A DNA stretch of 64,000 nucleotides from JAMXLO01 sp963726125 (GCA_963726125.1 CAVSBG010000013.1:434001-498000); one strand, 5' to 3'; shown: positions 8,781 through 18,145, counted from the first letter of the stretch. Notes: generated by a model not told the origin, from the letters alone. Numbers and translations: made by a program.

Positions 8781-9335
8781 TCAGCGCATTGCTGCCAAAG
8801 GCTGACTGAACCAATGCGATCGTTCCGCCGAGGACGCGCGCCTTCGCAGACGGTGCCGGACTGCCTCTACCTCGGGTCCCGTTACCACCAGTCTGGCACA
8901 GCCACCGGCTTCCCACGTCCGCGACGCAAAGTCGGGGTACAGGTCCATCTCGACGCGGCTGCTCTGGAACTTCGATCGATCGCCGGCATCAAGGTAGCTC
9001 TCGGCCGGCATGTTTTCAGCCAGCAGGATCGCATGCTGGTCCAGCTCAACGTGGAAGTAACCCGCATATCGCATGCGTGTCACCGGTGGCACGGTGCGGC
9101 CGTTCACCAGGCACCGAACCGGTATCAGCACACCTTCGGCGTAGATCGCGTGATCCGGCGACAACAGCAGATCCCGGCTTGGCACGCCTTCACTGAACGC
9201 ACTGCGACGAATGCGGATGGGTCTTGCCGCTTCGGACCGCGGATGCCGTGCGAGGTCGGTGCGTCGACGGCCGATCCATCGCACCGGCCGAGGCAGCAGC
9301 GCGCCATCGCTGCCATTGCCGCCAGGTTGGAACAT
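8781..9335 (-). pseudogene. Hint (hedgehog/intein) domain protein fragment
   Basis: The 184-aa frame contains the second half of a bacterial Hint_2-type domain: RPVRWIGRRR, then ARPIRIRRSAF, DLLLSPDHAIY, a GVLIPVRCLVNG segment, and YFHVELDQHAILLAENMPAESYLDAGDR. The N-terminal half of the domain, which should carry the catalytic Cys and the C-x-x-GT-R-I start, is absent. The frame begins only 3 bases after the chemoreceptor stop, so the gene seems cut off at that junction. Intact relatives are autoprocessing or adhesin-like secreted proteins. I consider it a non-functional remnant, though translation coupled to the chemoreceptor is possible. Confidence 0.6.
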
Positions 9336-9338
9336 TCG

Positions 9339-11357
9339 TTACGCGGCTCGCCGCGTCGTCAGTCGCTCCGGCACCGAGCGGAATTTCGCCGCGGTCGCTG
9401 CGTCCACCTCGAACAGTATGTGCAGTTGGCCGTCGGCAGCGGCACGCACATTGAACGGCAGCGGCGCATCGAAACCAGTGAGCGTGAGCGATCCGCGCGT
9501 CCCCTCTGGCACCGTTGGTCCACCGCGGACTTGTCCACCGTGTTCCGACAGGTCGACGATGCGCGCATTGTACGACTGTCCGGCGATGACAAGCCGGCAG
9601 GCGACGTCCTCCGGATAGCGTTGTTCATGACGCCGATCCATTTCGATGGTGGACGTGCGCACGACTCGGATGACCGAGTGACGGAGTTCGCCAACTGCGG
9701 CGTTCAAGCCGGCAGCGTCGTTGCACACGTCAGCCGCATGCCTGCCGGTCTGCTCTGCTTCGGCCGAGACCTCGGTTGCATGGCTGGTCATCTCATTGGC
9801 AGCCGACGCGGTTTCCGCGACGTTACGGGCGATTTCCGCGGTCGCTGCGCCTTGCTCCTCGACTGCCGCCGCGATCGAGCCGGCGATGGCGTCGATTTCG
9901 CCGATGGTCTGTTCGATCCGCACCACGGCGGCAACCGAGACACCGGTGGCGCTGCGCACCTGGGCAATGTGCTCCGCAATCTCCTGGGTGGAGCGGGCGG
10001 TCTGCGTGGCGAGAGCCTTCACCTCCGATGCGACGACGGCAAATCCCTTGCCGGCCTCGCCGGCACGTGCCGCCTCGATGGTGGCATTCAGCGCCAGCAG
10101 ATTGGTTTTCGCCGCGATTTCGCCGATCATGTCGGCGACCGCGCCAATGCGTCCGACCTGCTCGTTCAATGCCTCGATGGTGGTGCGGGTTTCCGCTCCG
10201 GCGGTCACGGCGCGCGCGACAATGGCACTGGACTGTGCCACCTGGCCGCTGATCTCGCGGATCGAGGCGCTGAGCTGTTCTGCGGCGCTCGCGACGGTCT
10301 GGGCGTTGGCCAGAGCCTGTCCGGAGGCTGACGCAGCGCTCTGTGCCGAATGACCGGTGCGCGCGGCAGAGGCGCTCATCTCCTCCGCGGTCGCCGTCAT
10401 TGCGGCGGTGCGGGTGCCGACTTCGTTGATGGCCTTGGTGGTCTCTTCCTCGATCCGGTCCACCATGCCGATAAGGACGGTATGTTTTTCCGCCTCGTCG
10501 CTGGCACGTGCGGTCGCCTCCTGCTCCAGGGCGCGCGCGTGCGCGGAAGCGTCGCGCAGCTGCAACAATGCCCGCGCGATCTCGCCAATCTGGTCGGTGC
10601 GTGTGGCGAACGGCACCGCACTGTCCAGGGCGCCGTCCGCGATGCGATGCATCACGCCGGTCAGTGACTGCAGGGGTCGGACGTTGGCGCGCAGCGTCCA
10701 GAGATAGCCGAGGCCAGCGAGCAGGGCGACCACCAGCCCGCCGATCACGGCTTCCCAGGTTATGCGGCTCATGAACGCCTCGGCGCTGTCGAGCGGCACG
10801 CCGACGAACAGGATACCGATGGTCTGCGCCTGCGCGTTGCGGAGCGGCTCGTAGATTGCGAGATAGGGGATGCCAAGGATTGTCGCCCGACCGCTGTAGC
10901 TGCGCCCGTCGCGCAAGACGGCATCGTGCACCGCTCCGGCAACGAGCTTAGTGCCAATGCCACGTGATCCGTCGGCGTACGTTATGTTCGTGGCAATGCG
11001 CGTGTCGCCCAGGAAGATGGTGACCGACGCGCCGGTCACATTCTTGACGGTGTCCACCAGGTCGGACCTGTCGTTCAGCTTCGTCGTGCCAAGCAGCATC
11101 TGTCCATCGGCGCTCACGCTCCAGACCGAGCCGAGTGGTTCGAGTTCGTGCCGCAGCATGGCCATGCTGATGGTGAGCGAATCCTGTGCCTGCTGTAGCC
11201 CGTTCGCTGCGACCGATCGCAGGGTCCATGCCTGACTGGCCGCGACCGCCAGCAGGATCGCCAGCAGCGAGCAGACCAGCAGGCGAGGAACGATGCCGAT
11301 TCGATCGGCATAGCTCATGTGCCCTGGTACGGAGACATGCGCAACGCCGTCACTCAT
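9339..11357 (-). CDS. Methyl-accepting chemotaxis protein with C-terminal PilZ domain
   Basis: This 672-aa membrane receptor has one transmembrane helix near residue 35, a single-Cache-like periplasmic domain to about residue 190, a second helix (VIGGLVVALLAGLGYLW), and a HAMP region. A long methylation and signalling coiled coil follows, containing GEIAAKTNLLALNATIEAARAGE, the conserved hairpin tip. The last 100 residues form a PilZ-like domain: RRHEQR is the arginine motif and DLSEHGGQV the D-x-S-x-x-G motif that bind cyclic di-GMP. The receptor would thus signal to CheA/CheW and also sense the second messenger. The start at MSDGVAHV is chosen over MRRDQ 9 codons upstream; both are possible. 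Confidence 0.9.
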   Translation of the reverse strand: MSDGVAHVSVPGHMSYADRIGIVPRLLVCSLLAILLAVAASQAWTLRSVAANGLQQAQDSLTISMAMLRHELEPLGSVWSVSADGQMLLGTTKLNDRSDLVDTVKNVTGASVTIFLGDTRIATNITYADGSRGIGTKLVAGAVHDAVLRDGRSYSGRATILGIPYLAIYEPLRNAQAQTIGILFVGVPLDSAEAFMSRITWEAVIGGLVVALLAGLGYLWTLRANVRPLQSLTGVMHRIADGALDSAVPFATRTDQIGEIARALLQLRDASAHARALEQEATARASDEAEKHTVLIGMVDRIEEETTKAINEVGTRTAAMTATAEEMSASAARTGHSAQSAASASGQALANAQTVASAAEQLSASIREISGQVAQSSAIVARAVTAGAETRTTIEALNEQVGRIGAVADMIGEIAAKTNLLALNATIEAARAGEAGKGFAVVASEVKALATQTARSTQEIAEHIAQVRSATGVSVAAVVRIEQTIGEIDAIAGSIAAAVEEQGAATAEIARNVAETASAANEMTSHATEVSAEAEQTGRHAADVCNDAAGLNAAVGELRHSVIRVVRTSTIEMDRRHEQRYPEDVACRLVIAGQSYNARIVDLSEHGGQVRGGPTVPEGTRGSLTLTGFDAPLPFNVRAAADGQLHILFEVDAATAAKFRSVPERLTTRRAA

Positions 11358-11721
11358 CGTGGTGCCCCATTGATCCCGGCGCACCGATAGGGCGGCACAG
11401 TAAAGAATCGATGAACGGCCTGCGCGGCGCGCGGATCAATTACAGCCCCCACGTGGCTGATGAATTTGTCCGGCGGCCTCGTGCCAATTGCGAGCGGAAT
11501 TCTTCCTCGGCCGCGACCAGAATTACCCCGTTGGCGAGAGGCAGCCTGCCGAACTTGATCGCGTAAGGCAGGGCAAGCATCGTTTCAATAGAGACGGTTT
11601 CCCACCGGGAGAGCCCTCCTGGCCCGCGGAGTTTCCCTGCACGCATGATCGGCGTACAGACTATGCCCGGAAGCAAGCGACGTTGGCTCGCTGAGCACCT
11701 TCCACCCTGTCGGAGCGAACC
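11358..11721. other. Gene-free stretch between chemoreceptor and enoyl-CoA hydratase genes
   Basis: These 364 bases hold the divergent promoters of the two flanking genes. A 68-codon minus-strand frame (11440-11646) contains a protein-like stretch (LPYAIKFGRLPLANGVIL) but has no convincing ribosome-binding site and no family I recognise. I see no hairpin or RNA gene. Confidence 0.4.
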
Positions 11722-12519
11722 ATGAACGACCACGCCCAGACAACCGATCGGCTGCTGCTGCGCCGTGACGCGGACGGCGTCGCGTGGCTGACGCTGAACC
11801 GCCCGAGCGCTCGGAACGCCCTGTCGCTCGGCCTGATGGAAGCGCTGGTCGCCGAACTCGCGGCGATCGACGCCGATACTTCGGTTAAGGTCGTGGTGAT
11901 TGGCGGCGCCGGACCGGCGTTCTGCGCCGGCCATGATCTGCGCGAGCTCCGCTCCAACCCCGACCGCGCTGCGTACGAGGCGACCTTCCAGCTGTGCTCG
12001 CAATTGATGACCGCGATCGTGCGGCTGCCCAAGCCGGTCATCGCGCGCGTGCACGGCGTGGCTACGGCCGCAGGCTGCCAGCTTGTCGCCACCTGCGACC
12101 TCGCGATCGTCGCCGAGACGGCGCGGTTCGCAACGCCCGGGGTGAACATCGGCCTGTTCTGCTCCACGCCGATGGTGGCACTGACCCGCGCCGTCGGGCG
12201 CAAGGCGGCGATGGAGATGCTGCTCACCGGCGAGCTGATCGACGCCTCCCGCGCCCACGCGCTCGGCCTGGTCAACCGTGTCGTGCCTGAAGCCGAGCTG
12301 GACACGGCCGTCTCGGCGCTGGCAGCCCAGATCGTCGCCAAAAGCCCGCTGACGCTCGCCATCGGCAAGGAGGCGTTCTATCGCCAGGCGGAAATGGGGC
12401 TGGACGACGCCTATGCATTCGCCTCCGAGGTGATGACCCGGAACATGCTGGCGCGCGACGCCGCCGAGGGCATCGACGCATTCCTGACCAAACGTCCGCC
12501 GGTGTGGTCAGGCACTTGA
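11722..12519 (+). CDS. Enoyl-CoA hydratase/isomerase family protein
   Basis: This 265-aa crotonase-fold enzyme hydrates enoyl-CoA or performs a related CoA-thioester reaction. Oxyanion-hole segments are visible: SARNALS near residue 33, then GPAFCAGHDLREL near 68, and VHGVATAAGCQLVATCDLAI near 113. The catalytic Glu typical of true hydratases is not evident after GVNIGLF, a feature of the ECHDC3-like subgroup, so the reaction is uncertain. It is followed after 34 bases by cbpA and may share transcription. A second, distant crotonase homolog is at 28566. Confidence 0.85.
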   Translation: MNDHAQTTDRLLLRRDADGVAWLTLNRPSARNALSLGLMEALVAELAAIDADTSVKVVVIGGAGPAFCAGHDLRELRSNPDRAAYEATFQLCSQLMTAIVRLPKPVIARVHGVATAAGCQLVATCDLAIVAETARFATPGVNIGLFCSTPMVALTRAVGRKAAMEMLLTGELIDASRAHALGLVNRVVPEAELDTAVSALAAQIVAKSPLTLAIGKEAFYRQAEMGLDDAYAFASEVMTRNMLARDAAEGIDAFLTKRPPVWSGT

Positions 12520-12553
12520 TTTCGTTGCCGACCGAACACTGATCTTGGGTCCC

Positions 12554-13468
12554 ATGGCAGACCCATACGAAACCCTCGGCGTACAGAAGACCGACAGCGA
12601 CGCGGCGATCCGCTCCGCCTACCGCAAGCTCGCCAAGCGCTACCATCCCGACGTGAACCCCGGAAAGCCGGAAGCGCTGGAACGGTTCAAGGAAATCAGC
12701 GCGGCCTACGACCTGCTGGGCGACAAGGACAAGCGCGCCCGCTTCGACCGTGGCGAGATCGACGCCTCCGGCAACGAGGTGCCGCCCCAGCGCCCGTTCT
12801 ACCGCGACTTCGGTGATGCCGCGGGGCGCGAGAAATACCACTCGGGCGGCGGATTTGCTTCAGAGGACTTCGAGGACATCCTGGCCCAGGCCTTCGCTGG
12901 CCGCGCCGGTGCGCGCGGCGGTGGAGGAAGGCAGTTCTCGATGCGTGGCCAGGATGCGCAGTACCACCTGACGCTCGACTTCCTCGACGCGGTGAACGGC
13001 ACCACCCGCCGGGTCACCCTGCCGGACGGGCGCACCCTGGATGTCCGCATACCCGCCGGCGTGGGCGACGGGCAGATCATCCGGCTGAAAGGCCAGGGGA
13101 TGCCCGGCATCGGCGACGGCGCGCCGGGCGATGCGCTGGTGGAGGTCGCGGTTGCCCCTCATCCGTTGTTCCGCCGCGAGGGCGACGACATCATCATCGC
13201 GCTGCCGGTGACGCTGCAGGAGGCGGTGCTGGGAACCTCGCTGGAGGTGCCGACGATCAAGGGACCGGTGCGGCTGACCATTCCGCCCAATTCCGGGCGG
13301 GGCACTCGGCTGCGGCTGCGCGGGCGGGGCATCGAAGGGCGCGGCCATCAGTTCGTGGAGGTGCATCCCGTGCTGCCGCCGGCCGAGGAACCGGAACTCG
13401 CCGAATTCCTGAAGACATGGAAGCCGCGCCATCCGATCGATCCGCGCGCCGACATGGAGACGACGTGA
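12554..13468 (+). CDS. cbpA: DnaJ-class co-chaperone CbpA-like
   Basis: This 304-aa type II J-domain protein starts with the J domain (DPYETLGV, KRYHPDVNPGK with the HPD tripeptide that stimulates DnaK). A Gly-rich linker (GGGGRQF) and two DnaJ C-terminal substrate-binding domains follow (RIPAGVGDGQIIRLKGQGMPG; TIPPNSGRGTRLRLRGRG). It lacks the zinc-finger of DnaJ proper. The start MADPYETLG is used because it matches relatives; an ATG three codons earlier is in frame. The stop overlaps the next start (TGATG), coupling it to the modulator CbpM. Confidence 0.92.
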   Translation: MADPYETLGVQKTDSDAAIRSAYRKLAKRYHPDVNPGKPEALERFKEISAAYDLLGDKDKRARFDRGEIDASGNEVPPQRPFYRDFGDAAGREKYHSGGGFASEDFEDILAQAFAGRAGARGGGGRQFSMRGQDAQYHLTLDFLDAVNGTTRRVTLPDGRTLDVRIPAGVGDGQIIRLKGQGMPGIGDGAPGDALVEVAVAPHPLFRREGDDIIIALPVTLQEAVLGTSLEVPTIKGPVRLTIPPNSGRGTRLRLRGRGIEGRGHQFVEVHPVLPPAEEPELAEFLKTWKPRHPIDPRADMETT

Positions 13469-13785
13469 TGGATATCGTCGCGGTCACCGCACAGTTCGCC
13501 GACCTCACCGTGGTTGAACTGACGCATTGGGTGGAACTGGGGTGGGTCATGCCGGACACCGAGGACACCGTGCTGGTGTTCCGCGAGATCGACGTGGCGC
13601 GCGTGCGGCTGATCCACGACCTGCGGCACGACATGGACATCGGCGAGGACGCCATCCCTCTGGTGCTGTCGCTGCTCGACCAGATCTACGATTTGCGCGG
13701 GCGGATGAATGCGCTGCTCACCGCGGTGGCAGCGCAGCCGCCGGATGTCCGGACGGCGGTGCTGGAGGCGATCCGGCAGCGTTGA
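13468..13785 (+). CDS. cbpM: Chaperone modulator CbpM-like
   Basis: This 105-aa protein resembles the MerR-like CbpM/YccV modulators that bind the J domain of CbpA. The segment VVELTHWVELGWVMP followed by FREIDVARVRLIHDLRHDMDI is the typical helix-turn-helix-like core with a long following helix, and ALPLVLSLLDQIY-type residues close it. The start codon overlaps the cbpA stop by one base. Position next to cbpA and length support the assignment; direct DNA binding is not implied. Confidence 0.85.
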   Translation: MDIVAVTAQFADLTVVELTHWVELGWVMPDTEDTVLVFREIDVARVRLIHDLRHDMDIGEDAIPLVLSLLDQIYDLRGRMNALLTAVAAQPPDVRTAVLEAIRQR

Positions 13786-13813
13786 GCGGGGTGGCTGCGA
13801 TGATCGCGGGCGG

Positions 13814-14362
13814 CTACCCGCCGGATTGTCGATTCATCCGCTGTTGGTCCGGCGTGAGCTGGAAGCCAGCCAGGAGGGTGTAGGACGCGCCCGTCTTGTC
13901 GGCGGTCACCGGCAGGCTCAGATCGAGTTCGCCGGGCGTCAGCGTGATCCGATCGACGTTTGACGGGAAGATCGAGCGCATGCGAATCACCTGCTTGTCC
14001 AGGATCGCGTCGCCCTGCACGATGGCGAGGAATATCGGCACATCCGCCTCGCGCCCATTCATCCCCGGCCCCCGTGTGAGATCAACCCCGATACTGACGG
14101 CGACCGCGATATGGTCCTTGTCGTCACCCTTCTTGCAGTTACCGGAAATCGAGACGATGCGCGCCTGCAGCACGAGGTCGGTCAGGTCACGGCCCGGGCC
14201 CCGGTAGGCGCTGAAATCGGCCGCGTCGCCGAGGATGGCGGTGCCGGGACAGGACGGTGCAAACTCGTTGCGCGCCGGCCCGCAATCGGACAGCAGCGGC
14301 AGCAGTGCGGCGATCAGGGCGGCGCGTGGCGCCCATGCGGAAGCAGGCAGTCGAGCGGGCAT
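13814..14362 (-). CDS. Secreted or lipoprotein-like protein of unknown function
   Basis: This 182-aa protein has an N-terminal hydrophobic signal (APRAALIAALLPLLSDCGP). The Cys at the end is preceded by SD, a poor match to the lipobox, so lipid attachment is possible but unsure. The rest is a soluble, beta-rich domain (LVLQARIVSISGNCKKGD; VAVSIGVDLTRG; FLAIVQGDAILDKQVI) resembling uncharacterised proteins seen in related bacteria; I assign no function. The start at MPARLPAS is preferred because the hydrophobic core follows directly. It converges with cbpM. Confidence 0.7.
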   Translation of the reverse strand: MPARLPASAWAPRAALIAALLPLLSDCGPARNEFAPSCPGTAILGDAADFSAYRGPGRDLTDLVLQARIVSISGNCKKGDDKDHIAVAVSIGVDLTRGPGMNGREADVPIFLAIVQGDAILDKQVIRMRSIFPSNVDRITLTPGELDLSLPVTADKTGASYTLLAGFQLTPDQQRMNRQSGG

Positions 14363-14517
14363 CAAGGACTCCGGAATGCGGGGCGGCGCTTCATGCGACA
14401 CCGCGGTCGTTGCCGGCAAGAGAGGTGGGCTGCATAGTGCGCGCCACGTGCCGGATGGACAACATGTCGCTGGATTTGAACGTTTTCCCCTTCCCCGCCC
14501 GCGGCGTCTGACCGCGC

Positions 14518-15478
14518 ATGGCGGTCTACACCGAAGTCACCGACGACGCCCTGGCCGCGTTCCTGGCGGACTACGACATCGGCAGCATGGTGGCATTCCG
14601 AGGCATCGCCGAGGGCGTCGAGAACAGCAATTTTTCGCTGCGCACCACGACAGGCGACTTCATCCTGACGCTGTACGAAAAGCGGGTGGATCCGGCGGAA
14701 CTGCCGTGGTTCCTGGGGTTGATGGAGCATCTGGCGAAACGCGGCATCGTGTGTCCCGCTGCCGGTGCATGGCCGCGACGGGGTGGCGCTACGGTTCCTG
14801 TGCGGCAAGCATGCCGCGATCACCACGTTCCTGCCCGGCGTGTGGCCGCGCCGTGTGCGCCCTGAGCATTGCGGGCCGGTGGGCGCGGCGCTGGCGTCGC
14901 TGCACGTCGGAGGGCTGGATTACGCGGCGACTCGGCGCAATGCATTGGGGCCGGAGGGTTGGCGGCCGTTGTTGGAGCGATCCCGCATGCGGGCGGACGA
15001 GGTCCAGGCCGGTCTGGCGGGTGAACTGGATGAGGCGCTGGGGGGTATCCTGGCGGGCTGGCCGCGCGGGCTGGCGGTCGGGCACATCCACGCCGATCTG
15101 TTCCCGGACAACGTGTTCTTCCTGGATGGCAGGCTGTCGGGGTTGATCGACTTCTACTTCGCCGCAACCGATATCCTGGCGTACGATGTTGCCATCTGCC
15201 TGAACGCGTGGTGCTTCGAGCCGGACTTTTCCTTCAATGTCACGAAGGCGCGCGCGCTGCTTCGGGCCTACTCGGAGACGCGGCCGCTATCGGACGCGGA
15301 GCGCGCGGCTCTGCCGGTGCTGTGTCGAGGCGCCGCGATCCGCTTCCTGCTGACGCGGCTGTACGATTGGCTGAACACGCCGCCGGGCGCGCTGGTGACG
15401 CGCAAGGACCCGCTGGAGTACCTGCGCCGGCTGCGCTTCCACCTGGCGGCACGTGATGTGCACGCGTATGGCATCTGA
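14518..15478 (+). pseudogene. thrB: Homoserine kinase (ThrB, APH-fold), frameshifted
   Basis: Homoserine kinase phosphorylates homoserine in threonine synthesis; this is the aminoglycoside-phosphotransferase-fold type. The first frame gives MAVYTEVTDDALAAFL to GIVCP, and the second resumes with LPVHGRDGVALRFLCGK and runs to the end with the catalytic IHADLFPDNVFF and LIDFYFAATD motifs. One extra base near 14757 (in GTCCCGCTG) breaks the frame. Removing it gives 319 residues, the usual family length, with no other damage. rnhA lies just downstream, an arrangement common in alphaproteobacteria. A sequencing error is as likely as a true mutation, since threonine synthesis is normally needed. Confidence 0.85.
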
Positions 15479-15575
15479 CCGATGGCCGAAGCGCTGGAAA
15501 CGATCGCATCGATGATTGTGCATGAGGGATGGGTCGACTCTTGCTGCGGCCACAAGGGATACGGAAATCACGCTG

Positions 15576-16046
15576 ATGGGATCTGAAGAGGTCACCGTCA
15601 CCCCGGGGCCGCCGGCCTCTGAGGTGGTGGAAATCTGGACCGATGGCGGCTGCAAGCCGAATCCCGGACCCGGCGGCTGGGCGGCCATCCTGCGGTTTCG
15701 CGGCGTGGAGCGCGAGCTGTCTGGCGCCGAGGGCGCTACCACCAACAACCGCATGGAGCTGACTGCGGCCGCCAGCGCGCTGGAAACCCTGAAGCGCCCG
15801 TGTCGTGTCGTGCTGCACACGGACAGCGAGTACGTGAGGAACGGCGTCACCCGCTGGCATCAGGGCTGGGTGCGACGCAACTGGCGCAATGCGGCGGGCG
15901 ATCCGGTGGCCAACATGGACCTATGGCGCCGCCTGCTGGATGCCGCGAAGGACCATGAGATCGAGTGGCGCTGGGTGCGAGGCCATTCCGGCGACGTGAT
16001 GAATGATCGGGTTGACAGGCTGGCGACCACGGCAAGGGGCGGTTGA
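15576..16046 (+). CDS. rnhA: Ribonuclease HI
   Basis: This 156-aa ribonuclease cleaves RNA in RNA-DNA hybrids. All elements are visible: EIWTDGGCKPNPGPGGW with the first catalytic Asp, NNRMELTAAASAL with the catalytic Glu, HTDSEYVRNG with the second Asp, and WRWVRGHSGDVMNDRVDRLA with His and the last Asp. The start at 15576 is preferred because it matches family length; the frame is open for 20 codons upstream. It follows thrB by 97 bases and probably shares its transcript. Confidence 0.93.
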   Translation: MGSEEVTVTPGPPASEVVEIWTDGGCKPNPGPGGWAAILRFRGVERELSGAEGATTNNRMELTAAASALETLKRPCRVVLHTDSEYVRNGVTRWHQGWVRRNWRNAAGDPVANMDLWRRLLDAAKDHEIEWRWVRGHSGDVMNDRVDRLATTARGG

Positions 16047-16118
16047 CCGGCAGTCGTGCTTGCACAACGGCTCCTGATGCACATCCAGGGCGCTCTGGGG
16101 CTCCGGCGGTAAGTTTTT

Positions 16119-16247
16119 TTCACCACAGAGGCACAGAGAAAGCCAAGTAAGGCGCGGTGCTCGCAACCGACCTGACGACACCGATTATTCTGTGCTTTCC
16201 GGTTTCTGTGCCTCTGTGCCTCTGTGCCTCTGTGCCTCTGTGGTGAA
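16119..16247. repeat. Intergenic long hairpin with tandem GTGCCTCT units
   Basis: The left arm (16119-16141) is TTCACCACAGAGGCACAGAG plus AAA. The right arm (16203-16247) is its reverse complement, extended by four copies of the 8-base unit GTGCCTCT and ending GTGGTGAA. The unit expansion on one arm only suggests slippage. It occupies the 344-base gap between rnhA and the radical SAM gene, which holds nothing else recognisable. Same family as 59057-59156. Confidence 0.85.
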
Positions 16248-16390
16248 TCATTTCACTGCTGCTTGGGAGCACCACGGCAACACGGCTGGCCTCGGTCGAT
16301 GGCGGCGTCGGACGGTGGTTGACCGAATCCCTTTCCGATCCGCCCCCTTGCAGCTACTGTTACTGACTGAATCCTCTGGAGCAGACGTCC

Positions 16391-18145
16391 ATGCGCCGCT
16401 TCCAGCTCGTTCTGATCAAGCCTTCGCATTATGACGACGATGGCTACGTCGTGCAGTGGCTTCGCTCCTCGATTCCGTCCAATTCGCTGGCGGTGATGTA
16501 CACCCTGTCGGCAGACGCTGCGCAGCGCCAGGTGCTGGGCGACGACACGCCGATCGACATCACGGTGCTGGACGAGACCAACACGCGGGTCAATATCAGC
16601 CGCACCATCAAGCTGCTGCGGCAACATGCCAACTTCGGCATGGTCGGCCTGGTGGGCGTGCAGTCGAACCAGTTCCCTCGCGCACTCGACATCGCTCGGT
16701 CCTTGCGGGACGCTGGCATCACGGTGGTTATGGGCGGGTTCCATGTCTCGGGGTGCCTCGCCATGTTGCCGGGGATGCAGGCTGACCTTCAGGAGGCACT
16801 CGACATCGGCGTGATCCTGTTCGCCGGCGAGGCTGAAACCCGCATCGACACCCTGTTGCAGGATGTCGCTGCGGGCACGCCGAAGCGGATATACAATCAT
16901 CTGGACGACCTGCCGCCGTTGGAGGATACGCCGACACCCTTCCTGCCGCGGTCGATCCTGGCACGCACGGTCAAGCATCACGCGAGTTTCGATGCCGGCC
17001 GTGGCTGCCCGTTCCAATGTTCGTTCTGCACCATCATCAACGTGCAGGGGCGCAAGTCACGTCGCCGCTCACCGGACGACATCGAGCACCTGATCAAGCA
17101 GCACTGGGCCGAGGGCGTACGCCGCTTCTTCATCACCGACGACAATTTCGCCCGCAACAAGGACTGGGAAGCGATCTTCGATCGGATCATCCAGATCCGC
17201 GAGCGTGACCGCATCAAGGTGCGCCTGATCATCCAGGTCGACACCTTGTGCCACAAGCTACCGAATTTCATTGAGAAAGCCGCGCGGGCCGGCGTGACGC
17301 GTGTGTTCATCGGGCTGGAGAACATCAATCCAGACAACCTGCTACAGGCGAAGAAGCGGCAGAACCGCATTACCGAATATCGCAACATGCTGCTGGCGTG
17401 GAAGCGTGCCGGCGTGATCACCTATGCCGGCTACATCCTGGGCTTCCCCAACGACACGCCTGAATCCATCCGCCACGACATCGAGATCATCAAGAATGAA
17501 CTGCCGCTCGATATCCTCGAATTCTTCTGCCTGACGCCGCTGCCCGGTTCCGAGGACCATAAGGTGCTGTCGCAGAAGGGCGCCTGGATGGATCCCGACA
17601 TGAACAAGTACGACCTCGAGCATGTCGTGGCGGATCATCCGAAGATGACGCGCGAAGAGTGGCACGACGTGTACCGCAACGCCTGGGAGATGTACTACAC
17701 GCCGGAGCACATGCGAACGATCTTGCGGCGGGCGGCCGCGGCGGGCATGGGGATGCATCGCCTCGCCGCGGTACTGTTCTTCTTTTCGAGCTATCTGGCG
17801 GTGGAGAACGTACATCCTCTGCAAGGCGGCATCTTCCGCCTGAAGTATCGCCGTGATCGGCGGCCGAGCCTCGGCATCGAGCCGCCGTGGGCGTTCTACC
17901 CGCGGTGTTTATGGGACATTTTGAGCAAGCATGTTCGCCTCGGGTATCGCTGGTTCGCGATAGACTTCATGCGCCGCAGCATCCTGCGCGATCCGGCGTA
18001 TCGCAGCTTCACCGATCAGGCGCTGACCGCGGTAACCGACGACGAGTCTGAAACCCTGGAATTGCTGAACCAGAACGCGGCGGCGCGGCGCGAGGTCGAA
18101 CGGTCGCGTCGCATCGGCCGCCCGAAAGTCGCCGCCACCGCCTGA
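16391..18145 (+). CDS. B12-binding-type radical SAM protein (paralog 1)
   Basis: This 584-aa protein has an N-terminal Rossmann-like domain of the kind that binds cobalamin (GMVGLVGVQSNQFPRALDIA; VVMGGFHVSG), followed by a radical SAM barrel. The iron-sulfur cysteines are C206, C210 and C213 in GRGCPFQCSFC. The canonical D-x-H-x-x-G cobalamin motif is not seen, so B12 use is uncertain. The C-terminal 150 residues contain hydrophobic stretches that may touch the membrane. Relatives include methyltransferases of lipids and natural products; the substrate is unknown. A clear paralog lies in opposite orientation at 22396-24201, sharing PSHYDDDGYV and the cysteine motif. Confidence 0.85.
   Translation: MRRFQLVLIKPSHYDDDGYVVQWLRSSIPSNSLAVMYTLSADAAQRQVLGDDTPIDITVLDETNTRVNISRTIKLLRQHANFGMVGLVGVQSNQFPRALDIARSLRDAGITVVMGGFHVSGCLAMLPGMQADLQEALDIGVILFAGEAETRIDTLLQDVAAGTPKRIYNHLDDLPPLEDTPTPFLPRSILARTVKHHASFDAGRGCPFQCSFCTIINVQGRKSRRRSPDDIEHLIKQHWAEGVRRFFITDDNFARNKDWEAIFDRIIQIRERDRIKVRLIIQVDTLCHKLPNFIEKAARAGVTRVFIGLENINPDNLLQAKKRQNRITEYRNMLLAWKRAGVITYAGYILGFPNDTPESIRHDIEIIKNELPLDILEFFCLTPLPGSEDHKVLSQKGAWMDPDMNKYDLEHVVADHPKMTREEWHDVYRNAWEMYYTPEHMRTILRRAAAAGMGMHRLAAVLFFFSSYLAVENVHPLQGGIFRLKYRRDRRPSLGIEPPWAFYPRCLWDILSKHVRLGYRWFAIDFMRRSILRDPAYRSFTDQALTAVTDDESETLELLNQNAAARREVERSRRIGRPKVAATA

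Noticed and set aside
8559..10331. 590-codon plus-strand frame opposite the chemoreceptor
   Set aside because: Long only because of high GC; composition is His/Arg-rich, while the other strand encodes clear MCP motifs.
16111..16260. Possible CRISPR array because of short tandem units
   Set aside because: The 8-base units are contiguous without spacers and lie in one arm of a hairpin.
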